Below, piece after piece: positions 19,378-28,579 of a DNA stretch of 64,000 bases. The notes under the pieces were generated by a model. That model was given only the letters and a program-made list of their open reading frames with translations, made no database searches and was not told the origin of the DNA. Positions within the stretch are counted from its first letter, which is position 1, and the number at the start of each line of letters is the position of its first letter. The stretch covers positions 22,324-86,323 of the forward strand of contig CYKH01001815.1 of assembly GCA_001460835.1 (NCBI GenBank). Direction: 5' to 3'. A program made the translations under genes and the position numbers. This DNA comes from Bodo saltans (taxonomy: Eukaryota > Euglenozoa > Kinetoplastea > Eubodonida > Bodonidae).

Positions 19378-20325
19378 ATGTCAGTCTCAAGAAAACGCGA
19401 ACGCCAAGAAACGCCTGAGGTGGACCCGGCCACCACCGCAGAGAATGTCCAAATTCAGGCGATGATTGATGCGATTATGGGCGACTGGAGACACGGAGGA
19501 AAGATCCTTACCATTGAATTCATTCTCATGCTGCTGCGCCGTGCACGAGAAGTGTTGATGAGCGAACCGATGCTCGTCCCGTTAGCTGCCCCAATCCAAG
19601 TCTGCGGCGATATTCATGGACAGGCTCACGACTTGGTCGCGATCTTCACGACGGGAGGCGTTCCACCGAAGGCGAAATACCTCTTCTTAGGCGACTATGT
19701 AGATCGCGGAAAGCACGGCACGGAGTGCATATGCCTCCTCTTAGGACTGAAAGTGCTGTACCCCAAGTACATCACCGTGCTCCGAGGCAACCATGAGTCG
19801 GAGTCTATTTGCCGAATCTACGGATTTTTCGATGAGTGCAAGCGCCGATTCAATGTGAAGCTGTTCAAGAGCTTTTCCGATGTCTTCAACTGCTTTCCCA
19901 TCTCCGCCATCATTGACAGTGCTGCGCTGTGCATGCACGGTGGCCTCAGCCCAGATTTGAAGCGCTTGGATCAAATCGAGAAGATTTCTCGACCAATGAT
20001 GATCCCCGACTCGGGTCTCGCATGCGACTTATTGTGGTCAGACCCCGAGGAGGGTACTGAGGGATGGGCGTCAAGCGAACGCGGTGTCAGTTTTACCTTC
20101 GGCGCAGATGTTGTGAGAAAGATGTGCCAGCACCTCAACATCGACGTGATCCTGCGAGCCCATCAAGTCGTCGATAACGGCTACTCTTTCTTTGCAAACC
20201 GTCAGCTCGTGACGATCTTTAGTGCCTCAAACTACTGTGGTGAATTTACCAACAGTGGTGCCATGTTGGTGATGGATGAGGACTGCAGATGTAGTTTCCA
20301 AGTATTCAAACCCTCTTTCCAATAA
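19378..20325 (+). CDS. Serine/threonine protein phosphatase PP1 catalytic subunit, second paralogue
   Basis: A 315-residue PPP-family phosphatase. Motifs: GDIHG (77-81), GDYVDRG (105-111), RGNHE (136-140), MHGG (186-189), a RAHQVV motif and SASNYCGEF in place of the usual SAPNYCGEF. All metal-binding residues are kept. It differs from the first PP1 (7423-8367) at many sites, including a charged N-terminal extension ([11 protein letters not shown]) and a different loop after GDIHG (QAHDLVAIF, not QYYDLLRIF). The two are therefore old paralogues, not a recent duplication. The loss of the two tyrosines after GDIHG alters a region next to the substrate groove in PP1, so substrate or regulator preference may differ; this is inference. 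The ATG at 19378 follows an eight-base A run, a favourable start context in this window. Confidence 0.96.
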   Translation: MSVSRKRERQETPEVDPATTAENVQIQAMIDAIMGDWRHGGKILTIEFILMLLRRAREVLMSEPMLVPLAAPIQVCGDIHGQAHDLVAIFTTGGVPPKAKYLFLGDYVDRGKHGTECICLLLGLKVLYPKYITVLRGNHESESICRIYGFFDECKRRFNVKLFKSFSDVFNCFPISAIIDSAALCMHGGLSPDLKRLDQIEKISRPMMIPDSGLACDLLWSDPEEGTEGWASSERGVSFTFGADVVRKMCQHLNIDVILRAHQVVDNGYSFFANRQLVTIFSASNYCGEFTNSGAMLVMDEDCRCSFQVFKPSFQ

Positions 20326-20665
20326 GGCAAGAAAACACAAAAAACAAACAAGCAAAGAAGATCACAAGCGACATGGAGAATACAAATACATTAAGGGGAG
20401 AGGGGGAGGGGGGATTTGGGACGAAGAAATTTCATACGGACTGGTCGGGGCGTGTAGACTCTGATGTGTTGCAGTTTATGGTTGGATATGCCGCAGTTGT
20501 TGATTCTCACTAAAGCGCAGGAAGGGAAATGACTCTTTACATTCATTAAACGTGATCTGCTTTTAGACTGACACTAAACACTCGTGGCACCGCGGTCATA
20601 TTTGCTATGTATTTTTCTCGTTGTACCTCTTTTCATTTTCATACGAAAGCCGGGTCACTACAATC
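20326..20665. other. Intergenic region, 340 bases
   Basis: The 3' UTR of the second PP1, with a G-rich stretch (20394-20420), and the leader of uL13. T-rich tracts near 20600-20640 probably hold the splice signal. No gene is supported. Confidence 0.55.
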
Positions 20666-21334
20666 ATGGGAGCCCCCGCCCGCAAGGTCGTTGACCGCCG
20701 TGTCCGCAAGGGCTTCAAGAAGCACCGCCCTGATGTCATCACCATCGACCTCAAGGACCACGTCCTCGGTCGCGCTGCTGCCGTCGTTGCCAAGCAACTG
20801 CTCCTCGGCAAGAAGATCACCGTCGTCCGCACCGAGCAGGTGACGATTGCTGGCACTGAGATCCGTAACAAGATCAAGTACCTCAACTTCCTCCGCAAGC
20901 GAAAGCTCACCAACCCCAAGCTTGGCCCCTTCCACCACCGCTCCCCCGCTGACATCTTCGTCCGCACCGTCCGATCCATGCTCCCCCGCTACACCAAGCG
21001 TGGTGCTAAGGCACTCCGCGCCCTGGTTGCCTACGAGGGCATCCCCACCAACTGCACCCGCACTGGTGGACGCGTTGTGATCCCCAAGGCCCAGCGCTTC
21101 TCTTGCTACAAGAGCGAGCGCCCCTACACCGTGCTCGGCAACATGTGCAAGCACGTCGGTTGGAAGTACAGCGCCGTTGTTGAGAAGCTCGAGAAGGCCC
21201 GCATTGAGAAGGCTGCCCGCCAGTACAAGAAGAACGCTGGTGTCCGCAACGCCTGGAAGTCCGCCCGCAAGGAGGCCCTCGGCAAGATCAACAAGAAGAA
21301 CCTCGAGGTTCTCAAGAAGTTCGGCTTCGCGTAG
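20666..21334 (+). CDS. 60S ribosomal protein L13a (uL13)
   Basis: A 222-residue protein of the large ribosomal subunit. The uL13 core is clear: DLKDHVLGRAAAVVAKQLL, KKITVVRTEQVTIAG, RNKIKYLNFLRKR, GPFHHRSPADIFVRTVRSML and TKRGAKALRALVAYEGIP. These are the segments that contact rRNA and that are shared with bacterial L13. The C-terminal 70 residues form the basic eukaryotic extension (KKNAGVRNAWKSARKEALGK). The ATG at 20666 begins MGAPARK; an in-frame upstream start at 20621 would add 15 unlike residues and lies in the T-rich tract. Codon use is strongly biased to C-ending codons, in line with high expression. Confidence 0.97.
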   Translation: MGAPARKVVDRRVRKGFKKHRPDVITIDLKDHVLGRAAAVVAKQLLLGKKITVVRTEQVTIAGTEIRNKIKYLNFLRKRKLTNPKLGPFHHRSPADIFVRTVRSMLPRYTKRGAKALRALVAYEGIPTNCTRTGGRVVIPKAQRFSCYKSERPYTVLGNMCKHVGWKYSAVVEKLEKARIEKAARQYKKNAGVRNAWKSARKEALGKINKKNLEVLKKFGFA

Positions 21335-21429
21335 ATAGCTTCCCGGCATCTGTTATTGCTTTGGTAGGTTTTCACACAGAAAGTAAGAACACTTCGGATT
21401 TTTTCTTGACTTCTTCCTCTTTCGAGCAA

Positions 21430-21470
21430 TTTTTTTTTTTTTTTTTTTGTTGTTCACCAATCAAATCAAG
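21430..21470 (+). promoter_or_regulatory. Poly-T tract and AG, probable trans-splice acceptor
   Basis: A run of about 19 T from 21430 is followed by a G/T/C/A stretch and the first AG at 21469-21470, 23 bases before the ATG at 21493. This is the clearest splice signal in the window. Confidence 0.65.
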
Positions 21471-21492
21471 TTGAGAAAGTTAGATTCATAAG

Positions 21493-22593
21493 ATGGAGAA
21501 ACTTAGACCAGGCTCAGTTGTCAGTCGCCAAACTCCAACTTCAGGCGCTCCCTACGCTCCTTCTGCCGCTGCTGCTGCTTCTCGCAGTGATCCAGCATCA
21601 CGCCGCGTCACCGCGTATAACATCGCCACATTTGAGAAGAGAGTGAAAGACCTTCCGCCTGAAGCATCCCTCGAGAAAGCGCCGCGCGCAAAGTTTTATC
21701 AGTTCCCCGACAGAGTGGTATTCTACTGCTCCAAATGCCGCAAAGACGGCATCAGTTCAGACACACTTGCGTTCGATCCTGCCCACGGGATTTTTATGTG
21801 TGTTCGATGCTTTGAGCGTGTGGTGCGACCACGAACGTTTAAACCGAGCCGTGTGGTCCCGTTCCCATCGCTTCTTTCTTGGTTGAATTACAAACCGGCA
21901 CCGGTGATGACAACTGTGTCAGACGACGTTATGGCGCGACCAGCAGAGGCGGCCGCGCCTTCCGGTGCTCGTGCCGCGACGGAGATGCTCGGTGGTCGCA
22001 ACATGGATATCAAGGCGCTACCCGCAACACCCATGAACGTGACCGTTCACGGCTCGTCGAGTGGTGCCGACGTGTTGCATTCCAACGGTGGTGCTGAGGA
22101 CGCAACGAAACACCCGTGCATTCGATTGTGGGGACGATGTGCGCACGGAGAGACTTGCTTCTTCCGTAGTGCCCCGCGTGAATTATGCCTTGCGTATTTG
22201 ATGGGCTTGTGTCCTGGTGCAATGAAGTCACCGAGCGCGAATGAGGAAGAAACGGCCTCTGCATCCCCGTTGAAAAGCTGCACGCATCACCACCAGACAA
22301 TTGAAGGATTACCTGCTGGTGAGCCTGTGCCGCGCCCACGCAACCGCGGTGACCTTGAAAACCCCGACTCTACTATTGCTCGCTGGGTGGCGAAAAAGAG
22401 AAACAGCTCCAATCGCGTGGAGTGGCAATTGTTCCACAACGGTCCACTTTTGGATCTCATGAACGAATACGTGCCCGAGGTCGTTCCTGAGGTAGCCGCT
22501 CCTGAGGAAGCTGCGGCACAATCCGCAGCTGCACCAGTTGCGCTCAACAAATCAGATATTGCCTCGGCGTTGGCTTTCTTGAAAAGAAAGTGA
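21493..22593 (+). CDS. CCCH-type zinc-finger protein with an extra CxxC-CxxC finger
   Basis: A 366-residue protein that I cannot name. Residues 79-106 hold a four-cysteine site, C79-x2-C82 and C103-x2-C106, set between hydrophobic strands, resembling a treble-clef finger. Residues 209-267 hold a cysteine-rich block: C209-x6-C216-x5-C222, then C232-x7-C240 and C263-x3-H267, close to two CCCH fingers, the first lacking its His at the expected place. The N-terminus (1-45) is Ser/Ala/Pro-rich. The C-terminus (from 320) is Pro/Val/Glu/Ala-rich. CCCH proteins in kinetoplastids usually bind mRNA and control its stability or translation, which matters because genes in these units share transcription. 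Role here is inference; the exact family is not known to me. Confidence 0.75.
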   Translation: MEKLRPGSVVSRQTPTSGAPYAPSAAAAASRSDPASRRVTAYNIATFEKRVKDLPPEASLEKAPRAKFYQFPDRVVFYCSKCRKDGISSDTLAFDPAHGIFMCVRCFERVVRPRTFKPSRVVPFPSLLSWLNYKPAPVMTTVSDDVMARPAEAAAPSGARAATEMLGGRNMDIKALPATPMNVTVHGSSSGADVLHSNGGAEDATKHPCIRLWGRCAHGETCFFRSAPRELCLAYLMGLCPGAMKSPSANEEETASASPLKSCTHHHQTIEGLPAGEPVPRPRNRGDLENPDSTIARWVAKKRNSSNRVEWQLFHNGPLLDLMNEYVPEVVPEVAAPEEAAAQSAAAPVALNKSDIASALAFLKRK

Positions 22594-22722
22594 TTTTGTT
22601 TTCCCCCTCCCTTTATTTTTGATGACATCATTTGCTTAAGATGAAAGCTTGCCAATATTGAGCCACTTACTCCTTTCGTTTTCTTCGTTGTCTGAAAAAT
22701 AGCACAAGAGGAGAGAAGGGAG

Positions 22723-25494
22723 ATGATCGGACTGCGATGCTCGCAGCGCCTGCTGATGTTGTCGAGGACAACTGCTGTGACACCCTCCCTTCATCCCAAA
22801 GAATTACAAACAGAGCGCTATCTTTCACTCCGTAGCCAATTTTCAAAGTTGACAGTTGAGGAACTTGCGACGAGAGGCCTACAACTTGGCAAGCAAGTCA
22901 TTCAGAAGGACGAGCGTATCGAAGCCCAAGCGTTGATCATGGAGGTCATAGCGAAAGTTCGACACCTGCCGTACCGCTCGATGCGCGATTTGCTGATAAT
23001 GGCGAACACAGCGTCCCTCCACAGTGAATGTGTCGGTTTGTTTCACGCCAAGTGGGAATTGTCATTGGGCAGCAAAGATGCATCTTTTGTGCCCCACGAA
23101 GCAGTTGTAGACTCAGCATTTGCTCTTGGTGACATTGATGAGCTTGCGCGACTTGCAACGTTGGCCGCTGATCGCCTCGAGCGATTTTCTCGAGAAATTG
23201 CTTGCGATTTTGTGACTTGGAGAATTATTTGGCGCCTCGCTGGACTTTGTATTCAGGCTGATGATGCTCGAGACGCTAAAAAGCGCGACATGGCTGAAGA
23301 AGCGGCAACGCAAGTGTGGGAGACGTGCATCAAAAAGTACCACCCTCATCTGTACAACACTGTACAGGAGCATATTCTTCCTTACAATGATGATGGAAGA
23401 GATTTCACACCAGTGCCACCACCAACCTCTGCAAGTGTGGCGGAGGCCACTACTACAAAAACGAGCAGCGACCCGCCGGGAGCGCCGGTTTCTGCAGAAG
23501 TGAACGGTGGTGTGACGCAAAAGATTCCCATTATTACGCACCCCGCGCATCCACCGCCCCTCGTCTACACGAGGCTGGATGTTGAGCAGGGAAGTACGAT
23601 GAGGAAAGGATTCCAAGGCATCTTTCGTCGTATCCAACGGATTGTGTTGTACCATCGAGTCCCTCAAGGAGCCACAGGAGATGCCGCGGCAACGCAACAG
23701 ACTCCAGGCCTTATGGACAAGCCAGTCGAGGGTGGCGACGGATCGACGTCCACCTCAGTGTCGTCAGGTGGCGAGCGTATGGATGCATTGCCTGACAACG
23801 GCGAAATGAAGTTCTTTTTGTATTGTAGTCAACAGAATCTGCTGCGATTCCGTCCCAGAAAGTTTCTTGAACCACCACTCGCGGAAGAGCCGCCCATTAA
23901 CTCCGGGAATGTGGAGCAATATTACTTCAGCTTGGTCGGCAGCTGCCGTCGTGGCCTGTACGTTGAGCAAGCAATTCTGTACGCTGACGAATACCGTGCG
24001 CTACTTGAAGAGCGCAAGAGGCAGGATGCAATGAAAACGACAGAAGAGCTCGCACAAAAGCGAGCCTCCAGCGGATTAGTGTCGAGCAACGAGTTCGAAG
24101 AGAACAACAATTTGCTCCCCTCAACAACAGCATCCGCCTCACAATCAGCAAATCCCTCTCCAGCCACACTCGCGACTGCTCCTCGCGACGAAGAAGATAC
24201 GACGGTTGCAGAGTCGTTTATTTTTCATGTTCTCTCCGTTCTTCAAGCTGCCAGAGCACACAAGCAGACACTCCGCTTTACGCGTCCGATCCTGGCGGAG
24301 ACGTCGCAGTTGACGGCGGCGTTGTGGAGCCAAATTCTACTTGCTGCCGGCGAGGAGCGTCAAGTCTTGGTTTGTCGACAAGGTTTTGATCACGCAGTGC
24401 AGAGTTTGAAGTCCCAGTCGTCACTTACTGCGGTCGCCCCGTCACAGATGGAGTACCTTCTTCAAACGTCGCTGCACGCACTCGCAAAGTGCCACGTGCC
24501 GAACTTTTACGACAGCGTCATTGCCCCTTGCATTGAGGCGAAGTACATTGCTCTCAATGACGAAACGATTGCGTACTTGATGACTCAAAACGCACTGCAC
24601 GCCCCTGACGCAGAGGGCGAGGTCATACGCACGCGTGAGTGGATGAAGGAGAGGGGTCAAGGAATGTCAACTCGTGTTGCTTCGTTAATGATGAAGGTTC
24701 TCATGCGCGTTGAGTCGCCGGAGATGATTTCGTTTTACAAAGAGCTTGTGGCGTTGGCTAGGTCGTCCAAGCTTAGTGGTGGCAGCGCGAGCGACCGTAC
24801 TCCGTCGGTGGTATTTAAACGAATTTGGCTGGAGGAACTGATCTTGTGTGCGGACCGCCGCCGATATGCGCTGTCGCAGGAAGATAGACGGTTCATTATT
24901 TCCGAAATTGAGCGAGTCTTCGGGGAGCTCCACATCGACCCACACACAGGTAAGTTCTCAACCAGTGTGTTGGAGGGCCTTCGCACGCAAGTCGCAATGA
25001 TTTACTACGACGCAAAACATGAACCTTTGGCAGCATTTCAGCGATGGGAGGATCAATCTGAGCGCGACTGTCAACATCATACGACAGCTGCTGCGACACC
25101 GACCGATGGAGAAGGGCCGAGCATTCCTCCCCCTTACCTCACGGACCCTCGATGCTACTTCTTAACGCGGAAACCTCATTGCTGCACTCGTACGCTGGAG
25201 ACGGCAGCATGGAGGCATCACTGCAAGTCCTTCATGGACCCCCACCATACCATCGGTGCAGCTGATGAGGAGACGATGTCTTTTGCTTCGTCAAAGCGAG
25301 CACGTCGTGATGTCGCGGAGGCGTGCATGTCGGACATGCTGCACCACAACGTGGCGAGAAGCGATAGACCTGCTCGCCCCACCTCGAATTCGCGGCAGCA
25401 GGCGCAACACGAGGACGGATATCGCGCGTTGCTTGCAACGCTGCTTGAAGAAACCCAGAAGTCTGGTGATGCAGGAGAGTTACACTTCCAATGA
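22723..25494 (+). CDS. Probable mitochondrial protein of unknown function
   Basis: A 923-residue protein. The first 20 residues (MIGLRCSQRLLMLSRTTAV) are basic, hydroxylated and free of acidic residues, which is the character of a mitochondrial presequence. The body is mostly alpha-helical in character with repeated helix pairs in the first 180 residues and in 560-760, but I could not confirm a PPR or other repeat register. Residues 210-330 and 430-480 are low-complexity linkers. The C-terminal region has a Cys/His-rich patch (DPRCYFLTRKPHCCTRTLE, then HHCKSFMDPHH). A role in the mitochondrial ribosome or in mitochondrial RNA handling would fit, but this is a guess. The start ATG at 22723 lies directly after a purine-rich leader. 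Confidence 0.8.
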   Translation: MIGLRCSQRLLMLSRTTAVTPSLHPKELQTERYLSLRSQFSKLTVEELATRGLQLGKQVIQKDERIEAQALIMEVIAKVRHLPYRSMRDLLIMANTASLHSECVGLFHAKWELSLGSKDASFVPHEAVVDSAFALGDIDELARLATLAADRLERFSREIACDFVTWRIIWRLAGLCIQADDARDAKKRDMAEEAATQVWETCIKKYHPHLYNTVQEHILPYNDDGRDFTPVPPPTSASVAEATTTKTSSDPPGAPVSAEVNGGVTQKIPIITHPAHPPPLVYTRLDVEQGSTMRKGFQGIFRRIQRIVLYHRVPQGATGDAAATQQTPGLMDKPVEGGDGSTSTSVSSGGERMDALPDNGEMKFFLYCSQQNLLRFRPRKFLEPPLAEEPPINSGNVEQYYFSLVGSCRRGLYVEQAILYADEYRALLEERKRQDAMKTTEELAQKRASSGLVSSNEFEENNNLLPSTTASASQSANPSPATLATAPRDEEDTTVAESFIFHVLSVLQAARAHKQTLRFTRPILAETSQLTAALWSQILLAAGEERQVLVCRQGFDHAVQSLKSQSSLTAVAPSQMEYLLQTSLHALAKCHVPNFYDSVIAPCIEAKYIALNDETIAYLMTQNALHAPDAEGEVIRTREWMKERGQGMSTRVASLMMKVLMRVESPEMISFYKELVALARSSKLSGGSASDRTPSVVFKRIWLEELILCADRRRYALSQEDRRFIISEIERVFGELHIDPHTGKFSTSVLEGLRTQVAMIYYDAKHEPLAAFQRWEDQSERDCQHHTTAAATPTDGEGPSIPPPYLTDPRCYFLTRKPHCCTRTLETAAWRHHCKSFMDPHHTIGAADEETMSFASSKRARRDVAEACMSDMLHHNVARSDRPARPTSNSRQQAQHEDGYRALLATLLEETQKSGDAGELHFQ

Positions 25495-25647
25495 TCTTCA
25501 TTGAGGACTCCTCGCTTTTCAATTGTTTTCTTTTCCCACACGTTTATTTTGTTTGCCTTTGCATAACAAAATTGCATTTTTTTTAAAAAAGATGCAACTG
25601 AATTTCCACTTTTCGTTTTCCTTTTTATCATTAAGATAACTCTTGAA

Positions 25648-26082
25648 ATGTCCGACCGCGACGAGGATGACTTGCCCATGAACGACGACCGTGAGGATCG
25701 CTTCTCCGACGAAGGATCCGATCGCGACGATGAGGAGTTTGAGGAGAATCAAGAGGAAGTCATCGTAGCCGACGGACCTGTCTCTGATGGCGCAAGAAAG
25801 CGTGATATTTCTGAACGAGTGACAACAGCCTACCTCACCAAGTACGAGCGGGCTAGAATTCTTGGCACCCGTGCCCTTCAAATTAGCATGAATGCACCTG
25901 TGCTCGTCAACCTGGAGGGTGAGACTGACCCTCTCACTATTGCGCAGAAGGAGCTGCGTGAACGCGTGATTCCACTGATTATCCGAAGAACGCTTCCTGA
26001 CAACACGTACGAGGACTGGCACATTAAGGAGCTGGATGTTGACTTCGACAGGCCTGCCGATGATCGGTACACAAATTTGTAA
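25648..26082 (+). CDS. RPB6: DNA-directed RNA polymerase subunit RPB6 (RPABC2)
   Basis: A 144-residue subunit shared by RNA polymerases I, II and III in most eukaryotes. Residues 1-45 form the usual long acidic tail (Asp/Glu-rich). The conserved C-terminal fold starts at about 55 with [20 protein letters not shown], then an [11 protein letters not shown] strand, [12 protein letters not shown] and [11 protein letters not shown], ending in a DGTYEDW-like NTYEDW motif. RPB6 stabilises the clamp by binding the largest subunit. Trypanosomes are known to carry more than one RPB6 isoform with polymerase preference; which isoform this is cannot be decided from this copy alone. Confidence 0.96.
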   Translation: MSDRDEDDLPMNDDREDRFSDEGSDRDDEEFEENQEEVIVADGPVSDGARKRDISERVTTAYLTKYERARILGTRALQISMNAPVLVNLEGETDPLTIAQKELRERVIPLIIRRTLPDNTYEDWHIKELDVDFDRPADDRYTNL

Positions 26083-26247
26083 GCCCCACACAACCGATCA
26101 ATTCTTCACGCGATCAAAAAAAAAAAGAACGCGTTGTTAACTCAGGTTGTCGGCTATTCCTTCAAGGAATGATCGCCACAATTTCCCCTCACGTTGCAGA
26201 TTTTTTCTCTTGTTGTTTCTCGTTGTGTTGTATTTCACAAGGTACCA

Positions 26248-27741
26248 ATGGACTCCCAGTACAGATCTAAGTCCCTGACAGAAGAAGTCGATGATCTCGC
26301 GATTGCCATTTTGCGGATGGCAGCACGTGATCATCAGTTGTCGGGCAATGAAAGTGCATCGCCACGACCTGCCCGCGTCGAAGGTGGCGGTGAGTCCCTC
26401 AACGTGTCAGCAGTCACTTCGCAAAGCGAGAGTCACGTCGTACGCAGCACGGTCGTTGCCAATCAAGCCTCACCAACGCGACGGCCTCTTGCAGCATTGC
26501 AGCGACCTGTGATCAGCCCCCAGCGTGTACCTGCCAGCGCACCGTCGACCGTATTTCTACCTGGAGGAGCAGATCGTCAAATTGCAGCAATCCTGCGTGC
26601 ACCTGGTGCAACGGATGGCGGCCTAGTTGCCTCGAACAGATCTTCAAGGATATCGTCGCCCGGAGCACCATTCTCCGCGGCGGCGACACGACTTTCTCCG
26701 CTTCGCCCAACCAGTCATCAGCCAAGCCCCCTTGACCCCACCTTCCTTAGAAATCCGGCCGCACATACGAACACGGTGCATGGCGTCTACGAGGCAACCA
26801 TGGAACAAGTGGCGGACAACATGGCGAGACTTGTGCGGAGTGCAGCGCTGCTGGAGGCCGAAACACGCTTAGTTGCAGAGGAAAGGAACATCATGGCATC
26901 GTCGCCCCTTCGAGATGCGACCTCGCACACCCGCTCTCGACTTTCTTCGCCAGTGCGCTCTCCCATGTCACGCACCCTACCACCCGACACCCAAAACACG
27001 ACCACAACGACAAACACCTCGTCCAGTACGACGTTTGTGGTTGGGGATCACACCATCAGGCGGCTCGAACATCAAGTGCACACGGGACGAGAGCAGACGA
27101 AGGACCTCATCCACGAGCTGCACCTGCTTGAAATGAAAATGCAGCGGGAATTAGCTGCCCAAGACCGCGAGTACCGCGAAGATCGTGATGCGTGGAGAGA
27201 TGAGCGAGCTGCGATGCAACTGCGACTGGATGAGTACGCTCAGCAAGTGGACTCACTCAAGGAAGAGAAAACGAAGTGGATGACGATGTTACAAGAAATG
27301 GGCGCTGGTCGAATCGAAGCACACGAACTTGCTCGCGGCACTGCGATCCAATTGCAGCTGCTGGAGGCAGCCCATGAGCGTGAGATCAACGGGTGGAAGC
27401 GACAAGTAGAGGGCATCAAAGAACAACTTGTGCGTGTGAGGGCACAACGAGACGCATCGGAGCGAAAAATGTCAAAACAAGGGTACGACTTCGCAGTTGT
27501 CGCTGAAGGCGCCATTCGTTCCGATGCTCGGATGCAGGTCTTGCAGCGCCACATTCACGACTTGCATGTCCGCGATCAGAAAAAAGATGAACATTTGCAC
27601 GACGTTGCACAATTTGTGAAAAAGTCTCTTGCGCCCTTCGTGCTGGAGATGAACGAGCAACATATTCCAGTTTGTCGACATTGCAAGAAGCATCACGCAA
27701 CATTCGACGCAAAGCACCCATGCAGCCAAGAGGCCCTGTGA
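26248..27741 (+). CDS. Coiled-coil protein with C-terminal Cys/His motif
   Basis: A 497-residue protein of unknown function. An upstream TTG at 26194 extends the frame, but a T-rich tract and AG (ending near 26241) lie between, so the ATG at 26248 is chosen. Residues 25-260 are Ser/Pro/Arg-rich with repeated SP and SPxR motifs, a likely phosphorylation region. Residues about 270-440 form a charged coiled coil (VHTGREQTKDLIHELHLLEM, then EYREDRDAWRDERAAMQLRL). The C-terminus has C-x2-C-x3-HH then HPC, a possible small zinc site. This layout is common among kinetoplastid cytoskeletal or basal-body proteins, but no specific homologue is recognised. Confidence 0.8.
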   Translation: MDSQYRSKSLTEEVDDLAIAILRMAARDHQLSGNESASPRPARVEGGGESLNVSAVTSQSESHVVRSTVVANQASPTRRPLAALQRPVISPQRVPASAPSTVFLPGGADRQIAAILRAPGATDGGLVASNRSSRISSPGAPFSAAATRLSPLRPTSHQPSPLDPTFLRNPAAHTNTVHGVYEATMEQVADNMARLVRSAALLEAETRLVAEERNIMASSPLRDATSHTRSRLSSPVRSPMSRTLPPDTQNTTTTTNTSSSTTFVVGDHTIRRLEHQVHTGREQTKDLIHELHLLEMKMQRELAAQDREYREDRDAWRDERAAMQLRLDEYAQQVDSLKEEKTKWMTMLQEMGAGRIEAHELARGTAIQLQLLEAAHEREINGWKRQVEGIKEQLVRVRAQRDASERKMSKQGYDFAVVAEGAIRSDARMQVLQRHIHDLHVRDQKKDEHLHDVAQFVKKSLAPFVLEMNEQHIPVCRHCKKHHATFDAKHPCSQEAL

Positions 27742-27925
27742 CAACGAGGCAGAAGGAGTTTAGGAGCGGAGTATCCCATGCTTGCTCTCCCTGTACACAT
27801 TATCGAGGGACAAAATCATAATTCTCTATCCTATTTTCCCCCCTGACCAATGCCTGTTGCAAAACATCCTACATAACCCATTTTCTGTTGTATTCCTTAG
27901 ATTTCCTCACGGAATCCAGCAAAAA

Positions 27926-28264
27926 ATGATGCGCCGCCTCGGTAACCCCATCGCCCGCAAGGCCCTCGCCCCTGCCACCAACAACGCGCTCGTCTGCGCC
28001 CAGCGCAATATGGAGCCCATGTCCACCTGGTACTTGGCCTCATGGGTGATGATCTGGGAGTACTCCGTGTTCTTCTGGTTCCCCATGATTGCCTCCGACT
28101 TCATTATTCCTTCATTCTTCTACAACAAGATCCCCATGATCCACTACATCAACGAGAAGAAGTCTGAGGCTAAGCTCCGCCGTGTGCTTGATGAGACCTT
28201 CACTGAGTGGAATACCGAGCTTGCCAGCGCCGATATCACTGACGCCGTGTCTCGCACCTTCTAA
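27926..28264 (+). CDS. Small, probably mitochondrial, single-pass membrane protein
   Basis: A 112-residue protein. The frame extends upstream to 27782, but that part is T-rich leader-like sequence; the ATG at 27926, after a six-A run, begins MMRRLGNPIARKALAPAT, a basic presequence-like start. One strongly hydrophobic aromatic segment (WYLASWVMIWEYSVFFWFPMI, cut to its core) spans about 41-66, followed by a charged soluble tail. Codon choice is as biased to C-ending codons as in the EF-1-beta and uL13 genes, and unlike its neighbours, which suggests an abundant protein. Taken together this fits a small accessory subunit of a respiratory or ATP synthase complex, but I do not recognise which; the family is left open. 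Confidence 0.75.
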   Translation: MMRRLGNPIARKALAPATNNALVCAQRNMEPMSTWYLASWVMIWEYSVFFWFPMIASDFIIPSFFYNKIPMIHYINEKKSEAKLRRVLDETFTEWNTELASADITDAVSRTF

Positions 28265-28579
28265 AAAGCAATAGTTAGCAGCGCAATGTGCTTGAGCAAT
28301 GATTCACGTTGCCTCTTCAGAGAGGAACGTGTTTCCTTTGTACTTGAGCACTTTTTTGAGTAGTGCCTGAGTTTTTACGAACAAACAAACAAAAAATATC
28401 TTTTTCCCTTCCACAACAACTACTTCTTTTTTTATTTGTGTTTTGGGTTTCTTGGGTAGAAAAAGAATATTCTGAATGCGACCTTGATTTGTTTCTCCCT
28501 TGCTCGATTTACTCCATTTGTTTTTCATTTCTGTTCGGTAAAAAAAATGAGAAAGACCTGATGTAAGTACGCAAACAAA

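Noticed and set aside
20639-21349. 236-residue minus-strand frame across uL13
   Set aside because: Antisense to a clear ribosomal protein gene and composed of codon-bias artefacts.
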